From: Photobacterium sp. GB-56
GTDB taxonomy: Bacteria; Pseudomonadota; Gammaproteobacteria; Enterobacterales; Vibrionaceae
Assembly: GCF_003026105.1 (NCBI RefSeq)
Contig: NZ_PYNW01000004.1
Span: 310,001 to 374,000 of the forward strand
Length of the DNA: 64,000 bases
Direction of reading: 5' to 3'
How positions within the stretch are numbered: the first letter of the stretch is position 1; each line of letters begins with the position of its first letter. The position numbers were made by a program, and so were the translations under genes. Positions 25,822 to 35,098 of the stretch are shown piece after piece. The notes beneath the pieces are model-generated. The model was not told the DNA's origin, did no database searches, and was given only the letters and a program-made list of their open reading frames with translations.

Positions 25822-25875
25822 GAAGCCTATTACGTGATTTTCTTTTTGAATGTCGCGAATAGGCTTCTTTTTTTT
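25822..25875 (+). terminator. Terminator of sbcB
   Basis: Stem GAAGCCTATT / AATAGGCTTC around a ~25-base loop, followed by eight T. Confidence 0.85.
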
Positions 25876-26031
25876 AAGATTATTATGTAGTGATTTATTT
25901 GATGATTACGTCATTAACGTTAACAATTAAAGACAACAATAAAACGGCTCACTGATTTGCGTTTATTAATAACGGAATAGCGATCATTGATACCGTGACG
26001 CTCGAGATCTATTAAGCGGTAGGTGTGCACT

Positions 26032-26553
26032 ATGACAACACAAACCCTATTGAAATGTTATAGCTACGACAAAATAGATTTTTTTCCTGAAAAGCATCTA
26101 TTGATATGGAAAGATCATACGCAAACGTTATTAACGCGAGAAGAATCTCGGTTATTAGAAGTGTTATGTCTCTGCGCTGGAGAAGTGATTGGAGCCGATT
26201 CACTCTACCGTAAAACGTTTACATCATTAGATGCGTTTGAAGAAACCAGTGATCACAATTATGACTTGAATTTACTACTGGTATCACTTACAGGGAAGTT
26301 ACAATGTAACGGAGTAATGGCGATACCTATCCATGTTGTGCCTCACTATGGCTTTCGTGTCCCATTACCTTCGAAAACATCACGTCGACTGCCTTTTACT
26401 ACCCGTCCTTGCCCTCGTGCTACCCCTTCTAAAAAAAAGCCTTTGTTATTCAATAAAGCATGGTTTAAGTATGTGGTAATCGATTTTATTTGGCTAAAAG
26501 TGACGATTCTTTTGACACTTGCCGCGCTCATTGGTCTATTTTTGTGGAATTAA
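26032..26553 (+). CDS. ToxR-like membrane-anchored winged-helix regulator
   Basis: About 173 residues. Residues ~10-115 resemble an OmpR/ToxR winged helix: LTREESRLLEVLCLCAGEVI (helix before the recognition unit), ADSLYRKTF, then VVPHYGFRV as the wing. A basic, proline-rich linker (~120-140) leads to one transmembrane helix at the very C-terminus (KVTILLTLAALIGLFLW), with almost no periplasmic tail. ToxR-type proteins bind DNA from the membrane; lack of a periplasmic sensor means the signal must come from the membrane or a partner. The ATG at 26032 is preferred over the GTG at 26023. It precedes yohJ by 125 bases on the same strand. Confidence 0.72.
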   Translation: MTTQTLLKCYSYDKIDFFPEKHLLIWKDHTQTLLTREESRLLEVLCLCAGEVIGADSLYRKTFTSLDAFEETSDHNYDLNLLLVSLTGKLQCNGVMAIPIHVVPHYGFRVPLPSKTSRRLPFTTRPCPRATPSKKKPLLFNKAWFKYVVIDFIWLKVTILLTLAALIGLFLWN

Positions 26554-26616
26554 GCATCAATAAATATCACGCGATCTACATTTTTTAACGAATTATCTAA
26601 ATAATGCTCTTTTTTG

Positions 26617-26632
26617 TGTGACAAATAACACG
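26617..26632. promoter_or_regulatory. Possible weak CRP half-site upstream of yohJ
   Basis: TGTGA followed by six bases and ACACG. One half is perfect, the other poor. It lies about 50 bases before yohJ. Confidence 0.25.
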
Positions 26633-26678
26633 TTTATTTGTATGATAAATAAAATTTTCTAGCATTACTTTTTTTACT

Positions 26679-27023
26679 ATGGATTACATTCGATCTTTTG
26701 CCATTGTTATGTTTTGCTTTTTACTTGGTCAAGGCATACAACATCTGACTCATTTGCCGATCCCTGGCAGTATTATTGGCTTGTTTATACTGTTCTTTGG
26801 CCTCGTTACTGGCATATGCAAAACAAAATGGGTCGATAAAACCTGTAATTTACTCATCAAACACATGGCATTGCTATTCGTGCCTGTTGGAGTTGGCTTA
26901 ATAAACTACCTTGGTTTAATTAAGCACAATGCAACTATCATCTTTGCGAGCACATTAGGCAGCACATTAATTGTATTGCTTGTGATCGGCCTTGCGCTTC
27001 ATCATAAGGAAAAAGAGTCATGA
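26679..27023 (+). CDS. yohJ: LrgA/CidA-family membrane protein (YohJ)
   Basis: A 114-residue, four-helix inner-membrane protein with the LrgA/CidA pattern: GQGIQHLTHLPIPGSIIGLFILF near the N-terminus and FVPVGVGLINYLGL in the middle. Partner of the LrgB-type protein encoded next, with a 4-base ATGA overlap. LrgAB/CidAB proteins are thought to affect cell-wall hydrolase export or small-acid transport. In E. coli the same yohJ-yohK-cdd order exists, and YohK-like proteins are linked to cytidine metabolism by neighbourhood. Confidence 0.88.
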   Translation: MDYIRSFAIVMFCFLLGQGIQHLTHLPIPGSIIGLFILFFGLVTGICKTKWVDKTCNLLIKHMALLFVPVGVGLINYLGLIKHNATIIFASTLGSTLIVLLVIGLALHHKEKES

Positions 27024-27703
27024 TCTGGTTAGTTGCAACGCTAGTGGTATTTTACAGCATGCGCTATTTAGCAATGAAGATTCGTAATCCACTTTTTAAT
27101 CCATTGCTCATTTCGCTGATTATTTTAATCGCTGCACTGCATTGGTTACAGGTGCCGTATGAAACCTACTTTGCAGATAACGAAATAATTAACTATTTGT
27201 TAGGTCCTGCGGTAGTGGCCTTAGCCTTACCTTTATATCAGCAACTGCCTTTAATTAAGCGTAAGTGGAAAACAATTTTAAGTGCCTGTTTTGTTGGTAG
27301 TATCTTGTCGATGACATTTGGTACCTCCATTGCGTTTTTAATGGGTGCTGATGCTCAACTTGCAGCCAGTATTTTACCAAAATCTATTACCACACCACTT
27401 GCGATGGCCGCTTCTCAACAAATTGGCGGGATTCCTGCGATTACAGCAGCAATGGTGATTATTGTTGGGCTATTTGGTGCGGTGTTAGGTTATCCAGTGA
27501 TGAAACTGGTCCGTATTTACCATCCGTTAGCAAAAGGGTTAACGATTGGTACGGTATCTCATGCTTTAGGTACAGCAAAAGCTGTCGAAGAAAATTATCA
27601 AGAAGGGGCATTTAGCTCATTAGCGTTAGTTATCTGTGGGATCATGACAACGTTACTCGCTCCCATCATGTTCCCTATTTTAGAACACCTGTTTTTCCAC
27701 TAA
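27020..27703 (+). CDS. yohK: LrgB/CidB-family membrane protein (YohK)
   Basis: A 227-residue protein with about seven helices. LrgB signatures are visible: LLGPAVVALALPLYQQ, LPKSITTPLAMAAS and HALGTAKAVEENYQEGAFSSLA. Forms a functional pair with YohJ, with which it overlaps by four bases. LrgB-type proteins have been associated with export of glycolate or other small acids in other organisms and with murein-hydrolase control; the substrate here is unknown. It is followed by cdd after 228 bases that include a CRP site, so cdd has its own promoter. Confidence 0.9.
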   Translation: MIWLVATLVVFYSMRYLAMKIRNPLFNPLLISLIILIAALHWLQVPYETYFADNEIINYLLGPAVVALALPLYQQLPLIKRKWKTILSACFVGSILSMTFGTSIAFLMGADAQLAASILPKSITTPLAMAASQQIGGIPAITAAMVIIVGLFGAVLGYPVMKLVRIYHPLAKGLTIGTVSHALGTAKAVEENYQEGAFSSLALVICGIMTTLLAPIMFPILEHLFFH

Positions 27704-27855
27704 GTTATTCCTATCTCATGTTATGAGCTTAAACACTAATTCTTATTAGTTTTAAGTTCATAATGTTTTGATAACTATTTATTACAGGAAAAATTACATT
27801 TACATGTGTGAGTTCGCTCTCGATAATGTATACCAACCTACACTATCATTATTAA

Positions 27856-27871
27856 TGTGATTCAAATCACA
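27856..27871 (+). promoter_or_regulatory. Consensus CRP-cAMP binding site upstream of cdd
   Basis: TGTGATTCAAATCACA matches TGTGA-N6-TCACA exactly, about 60 bases before the cdd start. In enteric bacteria cdd is activated by CRP and repressed by CytR, so this fits. Confidence 0.85.
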
Positions 27872-27931
27872 CTTGATTAATGACAATTAACTTAGAATGT
27901 TTCTCCATCAACAATACGGAGTAACACACCA

Positions 27932-28819
27932 ATGCACGCAAAAGTTATGGATGCATTAGGTCAATTACCTAAAGAGCTTGCATCAGCTTTACGACCAATT
28001 ATTGAAGATAAAGATTTTGATTCAACAATTAGTCCTGAACAATTTGAACAGTTAGTTTCCCAAACTAATTTATCTGATACTGATCTTCGTCTTGCTCTCC
28101 TTCCTGTTGCTGCTGCTTACGCTGTTGTTCCTATTTCTAATTTCTATGTTGGTGCTATTGTTCGTGGTACATCTGGTCGCCTATATTTCGGTGCAAATAT
28201 GGAATTTGTAGGCGCAAGTATGGCGTGTACGATCCATGCTGAGCAATCTGCAATTAGCCATGCTTGGATCAAAGGTGAAACAGGCATTAAAGACGTAACG
28301 ATTAACTACAGCCCTTGCGGTCACTGTCGTCAGTTCATGAATGAATTGAATACGGCGCAAGATTTAGTTATTCAACTTCCTGAACGTCAGCCAATGACAC
28401 TGCAACAATACCTGCCTGAATCTTTCGGCCCTGCTGATCTTGGGATTAAAGATGCGCTATTAAGCGACATTAATAATGGTATTACGATTGCTGAGCAATC
28501 AGAGCTTGCTGTTGCTGCTTGTGATGCTGCAAACCGCTCTCATGCACCGTACTCTAAGAACTTCAGTGGTGTTGCATTAAAAGCCAAAGATGGTCGTGTT
28601 TTTGTGGGTATGTATGCTGAAAATGCAGCATTTAACCCAAGCCTACCACCGCTGCAAGTTGCGCTAATCAACATGAATATGTCAGGTTACAAACTATCTG
28701 AATTAGTTGAAGCGGCATTAGTAGAAAGTGCAGAAAGCCTAATCAGTCAATTAGCGCGTACTCAAGCACTACTAGAAGCACTAAATCCTGATATTCAAAT
28801 GACTTATGTTGCTTACTAA
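27932..28819 (+). CDS. cdd: Cytidine deaminase
   Basis: A 295-residue homodimeric-type cytidine deaminase, the length of the E. coli enzyme. The N-terminal catalytic domain has HAEQSAI with the catalytic His-Ala-Glu, and PCGHCRQF supplies the two zinc cysteines. The C-terminal half is a degenerate second deaminase domain with the SHAPYSKNFSGVAL segment. It converts cytidine and deoxycytidine to uridine forms plus ammonia for pyrimidine salvage. A perfect CRP site lies upstream (27856) and a terminator follows. The neighbours yohJ-yohK match the E. coli order. Confidence 0.95.
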   Translation: MHAKVMDALGQLPKELASALRPIIEDKDFDSTISPEQFEQLVSQTNLSDTDLRLALLPVAAAYAVVPISNFYVGAIVRGTSGRLYFGANMEFVGASMACTIHAEQSAISHAWIKGETGIKDVTINYSPCGHCRQFMNELNTAQDLVIQLPERQPMTLQQYLPESFGPADLGIKDALLSDINNGITIAEQSELAVAACDAANRSHAPYSKNFSGVALKAKDGRVFVGMYAENAAFNPSLPPLQVALINMNMSGYKLSELVEAALVESAESLISQLARTQALLEALNPDIQMTYVAY

Positions 28820-28848
28820 TCGTTAGTGCTAGCAATATCTGTTGATGT

Positions 28849-28876
28849 AAAACCGCCATAATAGGCGGTTTTTTAT
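28849..28876 (+). terminator. Terminator of cdd
   Basis: Stem AAAACCGCC / GGCGGTTTT, loop ATAATA, then TTTT. Confidence 0.9.
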
Positions 28877-28968
28877 TGCCTAATGCATTCAACACAATCA
28901 GTTATATTGGCTATCTAAAAACAAAAGCGTATTATCTCGCTATGCTTTTTTGACGAAACCAATTTTTA

Positions 28969-29853
28969 ATGTCTGATTCACATACCCCAGTTCATAACCC
29001 AGTCCAAGGTGCCGGATGGATGCTTTCTGCAGGCCTTGCCTTTGCGATTGTAAATAGCCTTGCACAATTTCTCAGTATTAAGCTCCATGTCTCTTCAACT
29101 ACTTTTGCGTTAATCCAATACTTTGTTGCACTGGTGGCTATGCTGCCATGGCTGAGAACCATGGGTATTCGCCGTTCACTAAAGACAGAGCAATTCTTCC
29201 AGCACTGTTTCCGTGTCTTTCTTGCGGTGATTGGTATCCAACTCTGGCTATGGGCACTTGCCTATCCTGTTCCTATTTGGCAAGGCATTGCACTGCTTAT
29301 GACTTCACCGTTATTTGCAACTATTGGCTCAGGTGTATTACTAAAAGAGAAAGTTGGCGCTGCACGTTGGTGCGCAACGCTTGCTGGCTTTATTGGTGCA
29401 ATGATCATTTTAGAGCCGTGGTCTGATTCATTTAGTATTGCGACATTATTACCTGTCGGCGCTGCGGTTTTCTGGGCGGGTTATTCTTTGATGGTGAAAA
29501 AGCAATCTACTACAGAATCACCAACCACTGTTGTGATGTATTTACTTATTCTGATCACGCCATTTAACTTGTTACTGGCTCTACCTGATTTTACTATGCC
29601 AACAGGCGGCACAACATGGACATTAATCATCGCTGCTGGTCTGTTAACCGCACTGGCACAATGGGCGATTGCTAAAGCCTATGCCGTCGCTGATGCGTCA
29701 TTTGTTCAACCATTCGACCACGCAAAATTACCACTAAACGTGTTAGGTGGTTGGCTTGTATTTGGTTGGGTACCACCGGGTCGATTATGGTTAGGTGCGG
29801 CGATTATTATTGCTTCTGTGGCCTTTATCACCCAATGGGAAAAGCGAAAATAG
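28969..29853 (+). CDS. EamA/DMT-family transporter
   Basis: A 294-residue inner-membrane protein with ten predicted helices arranged as two EamA repeats. The first repeat ends with TIGSGVLLKEKVGAARW and GFIGAMIILEP, the second with FDHAKLPLNVLGGWLVFGW and GAAIIIASVAFI; both are the usual E-rich and glycine motifs of drug/metabolite transporters. Substrate unknown, possibly an amino acid or nucleobase metabolite. No obvious ribosome site. A terminator follows at 29887, so it is monocistronic between cdd and purT. Confidence 0.88.
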   Translation: MSDSHTPVHNPVQGAGWMLSAGLAFAIVNSLAQFLSIKLHVSSTTFALIQYFVALVAMLPWLRTMGIRRSLKTEQFFQHCFRVFLAVIGIQLWLWALAYPVPIWQGIALLMTSPLFATIGSGVLLKEKVGAARWCATLAGFIGAMIILEPWSDSFSIATLLPVGAAVFWAGYSLMVKKQSTTESPTTVVMYLLILITPFNLLLALPDFTMPTGGTTWTLIIAAGLLTALAQWAIAKAYAVADASFVQPFDHAKLPLNVLGGWLVFGWVPPGRLWLGAAIIIASVAFITQWEKRK

Positions 29854-29886
29854 CTAGTAATAACCGTACCCCATAAAAGATTCACT

Positions 29887-29910
29887 AACCGCCTTCTTGG
29901 CGGTTTTTTA
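29887..29910 (+). terminator. Terminator of the EamA transporter gene
   Basis: AACCGCC / GGCGGTT stem, loop TTCTT, then TTTTT. Confidence 0.88.
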
Positions 29911-29964
29911 TTATAAGCTCTAAAGCTTTTCTAATATTTACTTTTAAAGTCTATTTAAATCCCG

Positions 29965-29980
29965 ACGCAAACGTTTGCTT
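29965..29980 (+). promoter_or_regulatory. PurR operator upstream of purT
   Basis: ACGCAAACGTTTGCTT differs from the PurR consensus ACGCAAACGTTTGCGT at one base. It lies 67 bases before purT, consistent with repression of purine synthesis genes when hypoxanthine or guanine is plentiful. Confidence 0.85.
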
Positions 29981-30046
29981 AAATAAAAAAACAAGGTATT
30001 ATCACGCCCAACCAACACTATCCAACATAAATAGTAAGGAATAATA

Positions 30047-31225
30047 ATGTTAGGTACAGCTAATGGTTCAAATGCAACACGTGTTTTACTTTTAGGCTCT
30101 GGCGAGCTTGGCAAAGAAGTCGCGATTGAATGCCAACGTTTAGGTATTGAAGTGATTGCCGCAGATCGCTACCCCAACGCGCCAGCAATGCAAGTTGCAC
30201 ATCGTAGCCATGTGATTGATATGCTCGATGGCGAGGCGTTAAAACACATTATTGAACTAGAAAAGCCCGACTACGTTGTTCCTGAAATTGAAGCCATTGC
30301 CACTGACACGCTTGTAGAATTAGAGCAGCAAGGTGTTAACGTTGTGCCTACCGCTAATGCGACGAAACTGACAATGAACCGAGAAGGTATTCGTTGCCTA
30401 GCCGCTGAAACCTTATCGATTCCTACATCACCTTATGAATTTGCCGATCAATTTGATGATTTCTCAGCAGCGGTACATCGCGTTGGTATGCCATGTGTCG
30501 TAAAGCCAATTATGAGTTCATCAGGTAAAGGTCAAAGTGTGATTAAAACCGAGGCTGATATTGAATCTGCTTGGCAATACGCACAAGAAGGCGGTCGTGC
30601 TGGTGCGGGTCGTGTGATCATTGAAGGCTTTGTTGATTTTGATTACGAAATCACGTTATTAACTGTTCGTGCGGTGGATGGTGTGCATTTCTGTGCACCT
30701 ATTGGTCATCGTCAAGAAGATGGGGATTACCGTGAGTCATGGCAGCCACAGCAAATGTCTGAAGCAGCATTAAAAGCGGCACAGGATGTAGCAGAAAAAG
30801 TAGTGAACGCACTTGGCGGTTTTGGTTTATTTGGTGTTGAGCTATTTATTAAAGGCGATACCGTGTTATTCAGTGAAGTCTCTCCTCGCCCACATGATAC
30901 GGGTATGGTGACGCTTATTTCACAAGAGTTATCAGAATTTGCGCTTCACGTTCGCGCTTTCCTTGGTTTACCCATTCAACACATCACCCAATATGGCCCA
31001 TCAGCTTCTGCAGTGATCCTTGCTGAAGGTGTATCATCAAACATCCGTTTCGATAACCTGTTACCTGCACTCTCTCGCCCACAAACACAGATCCGATTAT
31101 TTGGTAAACCTGAAATTAATGGTCGTCGTCGTTTAGGTGTCGCGCTTACACGTCGAGAAGATATTGTTAGCGCAGTAAATGATGCCGTCAATGCCGCTGG
31201 TGATGTTGAAGTCATTTTCGATTAA
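30047..31225 (+). CDS. purT: Formate-dependent phosphoribosylglycinamide formyltransferase
   Basis: A 392-residue ATP-grasp enzyme, as in E. coli. [20 protein letters not shown] forms the N-terminal dinucleotide-like loop; [12 protein letters not shown] is the ATP-grasp glycine loop; [16 protein letters not shown] supplies metal-binding residues. PurT uses formate and ATP to formylate GAR in step three of purine synthesis, an alternative to the folate-dependent PurN. A one-mismatch PurR box upstream and a strong terminator downstream mark an independent regulated unit. Confidence 0.95.
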   Translation: MLGTANGSNATRVLLLGSGELGKEVAIECQRLGIEVIAADRYPNAPAMQVAHRSHVIDMLDGEALKHIIELEKPDYVVPEIEAIATDTLVELEQQGVNVVPTANATKLTMNREGIRCLAAETLSIPTSPYEFADQFDDFSAAVHRVGMPCVVKPIMSSSGKGQSVIKTEADIESAWQYAQEGGRAGAGRVIIEGFVDFDYEITLLTVRAVDGVHFCAPIGHRQEDGDYRESWQPQQMSEAALKAAQDVAEKVVNALGGFGLFGVELFIKGDTVLFSEVSPRPHDTGMVTLISQELSEFALHVRAFLGLPIQHITQYGPSASAVILAEGVSSNIRFDNLLPALSRPQTQIRLFGKPEINGRRRLGVALTRREDIVSAVNDAVNAAGDVEVIFD

Positions 31226-31265
31226 CCACGCTTAACTCAGCATATTACAATTTCTCTATCAGCAA

Positions 31266-31307
31266 AAAGGCATGGTTTCCACTAATAAGAAACCATGCCT
31301 TTATTTT
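31266..31307 (+). terminator. Terminator between purT and tpm
   Basis: 14-bp stem AAAGGCATGGTTTC / GAAACCATGCCTTT with T-rich end; also A-rich before it, so it may stop the convergent tpm transcript too. Confidence 0.9.
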
Positions 31308-31330
31308 TATCTGTACTTTATAACAACAAG

Positions 31331-31969
31331 TTATACTTCAATTAACCATACTTCTTCGGCAAATCGCGATAAACCACGTTGGCGACGAGGATGACTTTCA
31401 TCGGCATCATCACGTTCAAGATGCGTCACTTTACAACCCGCAAATAATGCTTCAACGTCTGCTTTTGGCACTGAGAAAGGAGGCCCTGCCAATTCATCTT
31501 GTGGGTAGTCTAACGTCACCAACAAAATACGACCGCCAGTTTTAACCAACGATAACAGTTTGTCGACGTACATTTGTCGCATATCTTCTGGCATTGCAAT
31601 TAATGCAGCGCGATCATAAACCACATCGACAGGATCGATATTTAGCGTGAAGTAATCACCTTGGTAAATCGAAATCTCATCAAATTGGTAAAGATGTTGA
31701 TGACCAACACCTGTCACTAAAGGTGTATACAGGTTTTCTGCAAAAAAGGCTTTAACTGCAATATCACTCAGCTCAACCCCAATCACGTGGTCATGTTTTT
31801 GTGCTAACCACACAAGATCTTCCGACTTACCGCACATAGGGACAAACACGCGATCATCACGTTGTGCATTTAACGCCGACCAATGCTTGATCAGTAACGG
31901 ATTAACCTCTGATAAGTGAAAACCAATTCGATTTTCTGCCCAGCGTGAGTGCCAAAATTCTGCATCCAT
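31331..31969 (-). CDS. tpm: Thiopurine S-methyltransferase
   Basis: A 212-residue SAM-dependent methyltransferase, standard bacterial TPMT length. [20 protein letters not shown] at the N-terminus and [16 protein letters not shown] (SAM-binding) are family hallmarks; [16 protein letters not shown] and the [12 protein letters not shown] segment complete the match. In bacteria the enzyme methylates thiopurines and can confer tellurite or selenite resistance by methylation; the natural substrate is uncertain. It is convergent with purT and separated from the MocR gene by about 130 bases on the same strand. Confidence 0.92.
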   Translation of the reverse strand: MDAEFWHSRWAENRIGFHLSEVNPLLIKHWSALNAQRDDRVFVPMCGKSEDLVWLAQKHDHVIGVELSDIAVKAFFAENLYTPLVTGVGHQHLYQFDEISIYQGDYFTLNIDPVDVVYDRAALIAMPEDMRQMYVDKLLSLVKTGGRILLVTLDYPQDELAGPPFSVPKADVEALFAGCKVTHLERDDADESHPRRQRGLSRFAEEVWLIEV

Positions 31970-32098
31970 TTTATGACTCGACTTTTTCTAATTAAAATAA
32001 TAATGCTGAAATAATAACATAGGTCAGTGGCTTTCAAAGAGTGCTAACAGTCGCTTTTTATAACTTCGCAGTGACTGTCAATTTTGCTATCTTTGCGC

Positions 32099-33436
32099 TT
32101 AAAACGGGATAACGCTGCTGACTTCAGAGTGAGCTAAATCGCGTAATAATGTTAAACCTTGTTGTAACCGCTGCTCAGAATTAATAGCCATTAGAGACAA
32201 ACGGATATGCTTCGGATCGTCGCCATTTGCATTAAAATAACGCCCACTACTGACAATTAACCCTTGGTTTTTTGCTTCCATCACAAAGCGTTCCTGCTGC
32301 CAATGTTGAGGCAACGGCCACCAGATTTGAAAACCAGTTTCATTACCATCATGGCTTAAAATATCACGGGCTAGTTGTTGCCTTTTACAGGCAGTTTCAC
32401 GCTGGTTTTCTGCTAACTCAAAGGCTTCACCACTCTCAATTAACTGCGTTGCAGCAATATAATTTAGCGGTGACGATAGCCAAATGTTAGCGCGAATAGT
32501 GGCCTGTAAAACCGCGATATGTGATTCGGGTACTTTTAAAAAGCCACAGCGTAAAGCAGGACTAAGGGCTTTTGATAAACCTGAAATATGAAAGCTATGC
32601 AGTGGAATGCGATTACTGATCGCGGCGATAGGATCTGGATTTAAAAAGCCGTAGATATCATCTTCAATTAACCAAATATTATTGCGTTCAATCACTGTTG
32701 CAATGGCATCTCGTCTTATTGGCGGCATGGTGATACCTGTTGGGTTTTGATGAGATGGCACGACAATGACTAATTTAGGCTGATGTTGAGTGATCACCTG
32801 TTGCAGATCATCAGGGCACATCCCCTGCTCATCAAGTTTGACCCCAACCACATGACGACCTGCTGCTTGAGCGATCGCCATAATACCGGGGTAAGTTAAG
32901 GCTTCTACCGCGATGGTATCACCAGGCTCTGTTAACGTATGAATAAGTAACGATAAGCCATGCTGTGCGCCATTCGTCAACAAGGTATTTTTAACATTCC
33001 CCCCTTCCAAACCAAACTTTTTGGCCCATGTTACAGCAGCCAAACGATGGCTTTCATGGCCTGAATGTTCGGTGTAGCCCATTAAATGACAACTCAGTTG
33101 ATCTGCTGCATTCATCATAGCATCACGCAGTGGAGACAGGTTTTGAGACAAGCAAGGTTGCAAGATAGAGAAGTTAAAATCAGTTTCATCATCAGCAGGT
33201 TGAATGACATCGCTGAGTCTTGATGGTGAGCATACAAATGTTCCACGCCCAACAAACGATTCCACGCGTTTTTTATCTACCAGTAACTGATATGCTTTAG
33301 CTACCGTCGCGGGTGTGGTGTTTAACTCATCCGCAAGTACACGGTGTGTCGGCAATTTAAACCCTTTCGGATATTCACCATTGTCTATGCGCGCCTCTAT
33401 TGTTTTTGCTATTTGTTTATATTTAGCGACACTCAC
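32099..33436 (-). CDS. MocR-type GntR/aminotransferase regulator
   Basis: A 445-residue fusion. Residues 1-75 form a GntR winged helix (KLPTHRVLADELNTTPATVAKAYQLL). Residues ~110-440 form a fold type I aminotransferase domain; the PLP lysine sits in SGLSKALSPALRCGF, and NPTGITMPP and YGFLNPD are also typical. MocR proteins use PLP plus an amine ligand to switch transcription (PdxR, GabR, TauR are examples). The start is a GTG with an AGGAT site. It is divergent from the dehydrogenase gene at 33744, with palindromes in between, so it may control that gene. Confidence 0.9.
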   Translation of the reverse strand: MSVAKYKQIAKTIEARIDNGEYPKGFKLPTHRVLADELNTTPATVAKAYQLLVDKKRVESFVGRGTFVCSPSRLSDVIQPADDETDFNFSILQPCLSQNLSPLRDAMMNAADQLSCHLMGYTEHSGHESHRLAAVTWAKKFGLEGGNVKNTLLTNGAQHGLSLLIHTLTEPGDTIAVEALTYPGIMAIAQAAGRHVVGVKLDEQGMCPDDLQQVITQHQPKLVIVVPSHQNPTGITMPPIRRDAIATVIERNNIWLIEDDIYGFLNPDPIAAISNRIPLHSFHISGLSKALSPALRCGFLKVPESHIAVLQATIRANIWLSSPLNYIAATQLIESGEAFELAENQRETACKRQQLARDILSHDGNETGFQIWWPLPQHWQQERFVMEAKNQGLIVSSGRYFNANGDDPKHIRLSLMAINSEQRLQQGLTLLRDLAHSEVSSVIPF

Positions 33437-33475
33437 AGTCTGATCCTATATTTATCATTATCACCAATCACTTAA

Positions 33476-33494
33476 CTAACTTTAACCAAGTTAG
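33476..33494. promoter_or_regulatory. Inverted repeat, possible MocR operator
   Basis: CTAACTT, five bases, AAGTTAG: perfect 7-bp arms, 40 bases upstream of the MocR gene. Confidence 0.45.
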
Positions 33495-33521
33495 CTCAAA
33501 AATGATACCTTAAATAAACAA

Positions 33522-33537
33522 ATTGACATATGTCAAT
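33522..33537. promoter_or_regulatory. Perfect 16-bp palindrome, possible operator
   Basis: ATTGACATATGTCAAT reads the same on both strands. It contains a TTGACA that could serve as a -35 element, so a repressor bound here would compete with polymerase. Confidence 0.45.
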
Positions 33538-33743
33538 GTAACCCCTAGTGTACTAACCATCATTTGGTAACCATTTAGCTAACAATGAGCACAAATGGAT
33601 AAAATCTGATATTACAAAGGTAGTTACAACCTTTAATAACAAACGTTCAGCTCGCCATCGTTTATGAATAAAGGCATTGCCTGCTGACGACATATCACAT
33701 AATGACATAACTCAATTTTACTGTATTTGGTAAGGAGAAACCT

Positions 33744-34619
33744 ATGACAACAAGTATCGCTTTTATTGGTTTGGGTGTAATGGGCTTCCCAATGGCACGT
33801 CACCTGTTTAATTCAGGTTTCGACACCACTGTGTATAACCGCACGACCTCTAAAGCACAGCAATGGGCATCGGAGTTTTCAGGACAATACAGTGAAACAC
33901 CGCGTGAAGCTGCTCAGAACCGAGATGTGGTTGCGCTTTGTGTTGGTAACGATAATGACGTTCGAAGCGTTGTATTTGGCGCTGACGGCGTTTTAGCAGG
34001 CATGAAAGCGGGCTCTACGCTTGTTGATCATACGACAACCTCTGCGGAACTTGCTGAAGAGTTAGCGAAAGCATGCTTAGCTCAAGGCGTTAACTTTGTT
34101 GATGCGCCAGTTTCTGGTGGTCAAGCCGGTGCTGAAAATGGTGCACTTACTATCATGTGCGGTGGCGAACAAGCTGTTTTTGATAACGTATTACCGATTT
34201 TAAACAGCTACGCGAAACAAGCGGTATTGGTTGGCGGTTATGGACAAGGTCAACGCTGTAAAATGGTGAATCAAATTTGTATTGCCGGTGTACTACAAGG
34301 ATTGAGTGAAGCATTAACGCTGGCACAAAAATCAAACCTTGATATCGAACAAGTTGTCAGCGTACTAAAGCATGGTGCGGCGGGCTCTTGGCAGATGGAA
34401 AATCGTGCTAAAACGATGGCTGAAGATAAATTTGATTTTGGCTTTGCTATTGATTGGATGCGTAAAGATCTGGGCTTTTGTTTAGATGAAGCGAAAAAAC
34501 ACGATCTTGAATTACCACTGACGGACGCAGTGGATAAACGTTATGGCTTATTACAAAACGAAGGGCTAGGCAGAATGGATACATCTGTCTTGATTAAAGC
34601 TTTCAATAAAGCGGTTTAA
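33744..34619 (+). CDS. 3-hydroxyisobutyrate dehydrogenase-family NAD(P)-dependent oxidoreductase
   Basis: A 291-residue beta-hydroxyacid dehydrogenase. FIGLGVMGFPMARHL is the Rossmann nucleotide loop; VDAPVSGGQAGAENGALTIM is the substrate-binding motif; and the catalytic lysine lies in GQRCKMVNQICIAG. After the dinucleotide loop the sequence reads NRT, favouring NADPH in this family. Substrate could be 3-hydroxyisobutyrate, tartronate semialdehyde or a related acid. An excellent AAGGAGA site precedes the ATG. It is divergent from the MocR gene and stands alone, with a hairpin at 34695-34720. Confidence 0.88.
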   Translation: MTTSIAFIGLGVMGFPMARHLFNSGFDTTVYNRTTSKAQQWASEFSGQYSETPREAAQNRDVVALCVGNDNDVRSVVFGADGVLAGMKAGSTLVDHTTTSAELAEELAKACLAQGVNFVDAPVSGGQAGAENGALTIMCGGEQAVFDNVLPILNSYAKQAVLVGGYGQGQRCKMVNQICIAGVLQGLSEALTLAQKSNLDIEQVVSVLKHGAAGSWQMENRAKTMAEDKFDFGFAIDWMRKDLGFCLDEAKKHDLELPLTDAVDKRYGLLQNEGLGRMDTSVLIKAFNKAV

Positions 34620-34694
34620 TTTTACCTAGACCTCAGCCACTGAGATGAGAAAGTGACTTTGTGAAAACCGATATTACATAACGCCAGAAAAGCG

Positions 34695-34720
34695 AAAGGG
34701 ATGCACTTGCATCCCCTTCT
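34695..34720 (+). terminator. Hairpin downstream of the dehydrogenase gene
   Basis: GGGATGC / GCATCCC stem with a 4-base loop, followed by CCTTCT. The T tract is poor. Confidence 0.45.
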
Positions 34721-34804
34721 GCCGACCCCGATAAACATCAAGATCAAAAATCCGTTTTCCAATTCTACATTGGAGTCATGGAATACCGATTGAATCCATT
34801 CAGC

Positions 34805-35098
34805 TTACGAAATTCTGAATAGTTTAATCGAATCACGACGTACTGTTACACCACGGAAAGTTACAGGCTCTAACAACGTCATTAGTTGCTTAGAAACAAA
34901 AAACTTACCACCGTAGCTACGATCGCCACCACGATTAACCCAATCAGCAAATTCATCAGCCAGACTGAACATAGAGTTACCGACTAGTAAAACAAGAACT
35001 TTAGCAACTTCGCTATCGTTCTGACGGTTAAACTCAGCGTCACGAACTTTTTTACGATATTCGTCGACAATTCTTTCAAGGCACTCAAATCTGCTCAT
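34805..35098 (-). CDS. Conserved-looking hypothetical protein
   Basis: A 97-residue soluble protein that I do not recognise: an amphipathic helix (MSRFECLERIVDEYRKKVRD), a hydrophobic helix (VAKVLVLLVGNSMFSLADEF), then a basic segment RGGDRSYGGKFF and TFRGVTVRRDSIKLF. The ATG at 35098 has GGTGGTG upstream and is preferred over the in-frame start four codons earlier. Composition and codon use look like neighbouring genes. It is a single-gene unit; no function is proposed. Confidence 0.6.
   Translation of the reverse strand: MSRFECLERIVDEYRKKVRDAEFNRQNDSEVAKVLVLLVGNSMFSLADEFADWVNRGGDRSYGGKFFVSKQLMTLLEPVTFRGVTVRRDSIKLFRIS

Larger units (their letters stand above)
33437..33743. other. Divergent regulatory region, MocR gene / dehydrogenase gene
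   Basis: About 305 bases with two clear inverted repeats (33476-33494 and 33522-33537) and further TTGGTAACCA-like symmetry near 33563. No gene seen. Confidence 0.5.
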
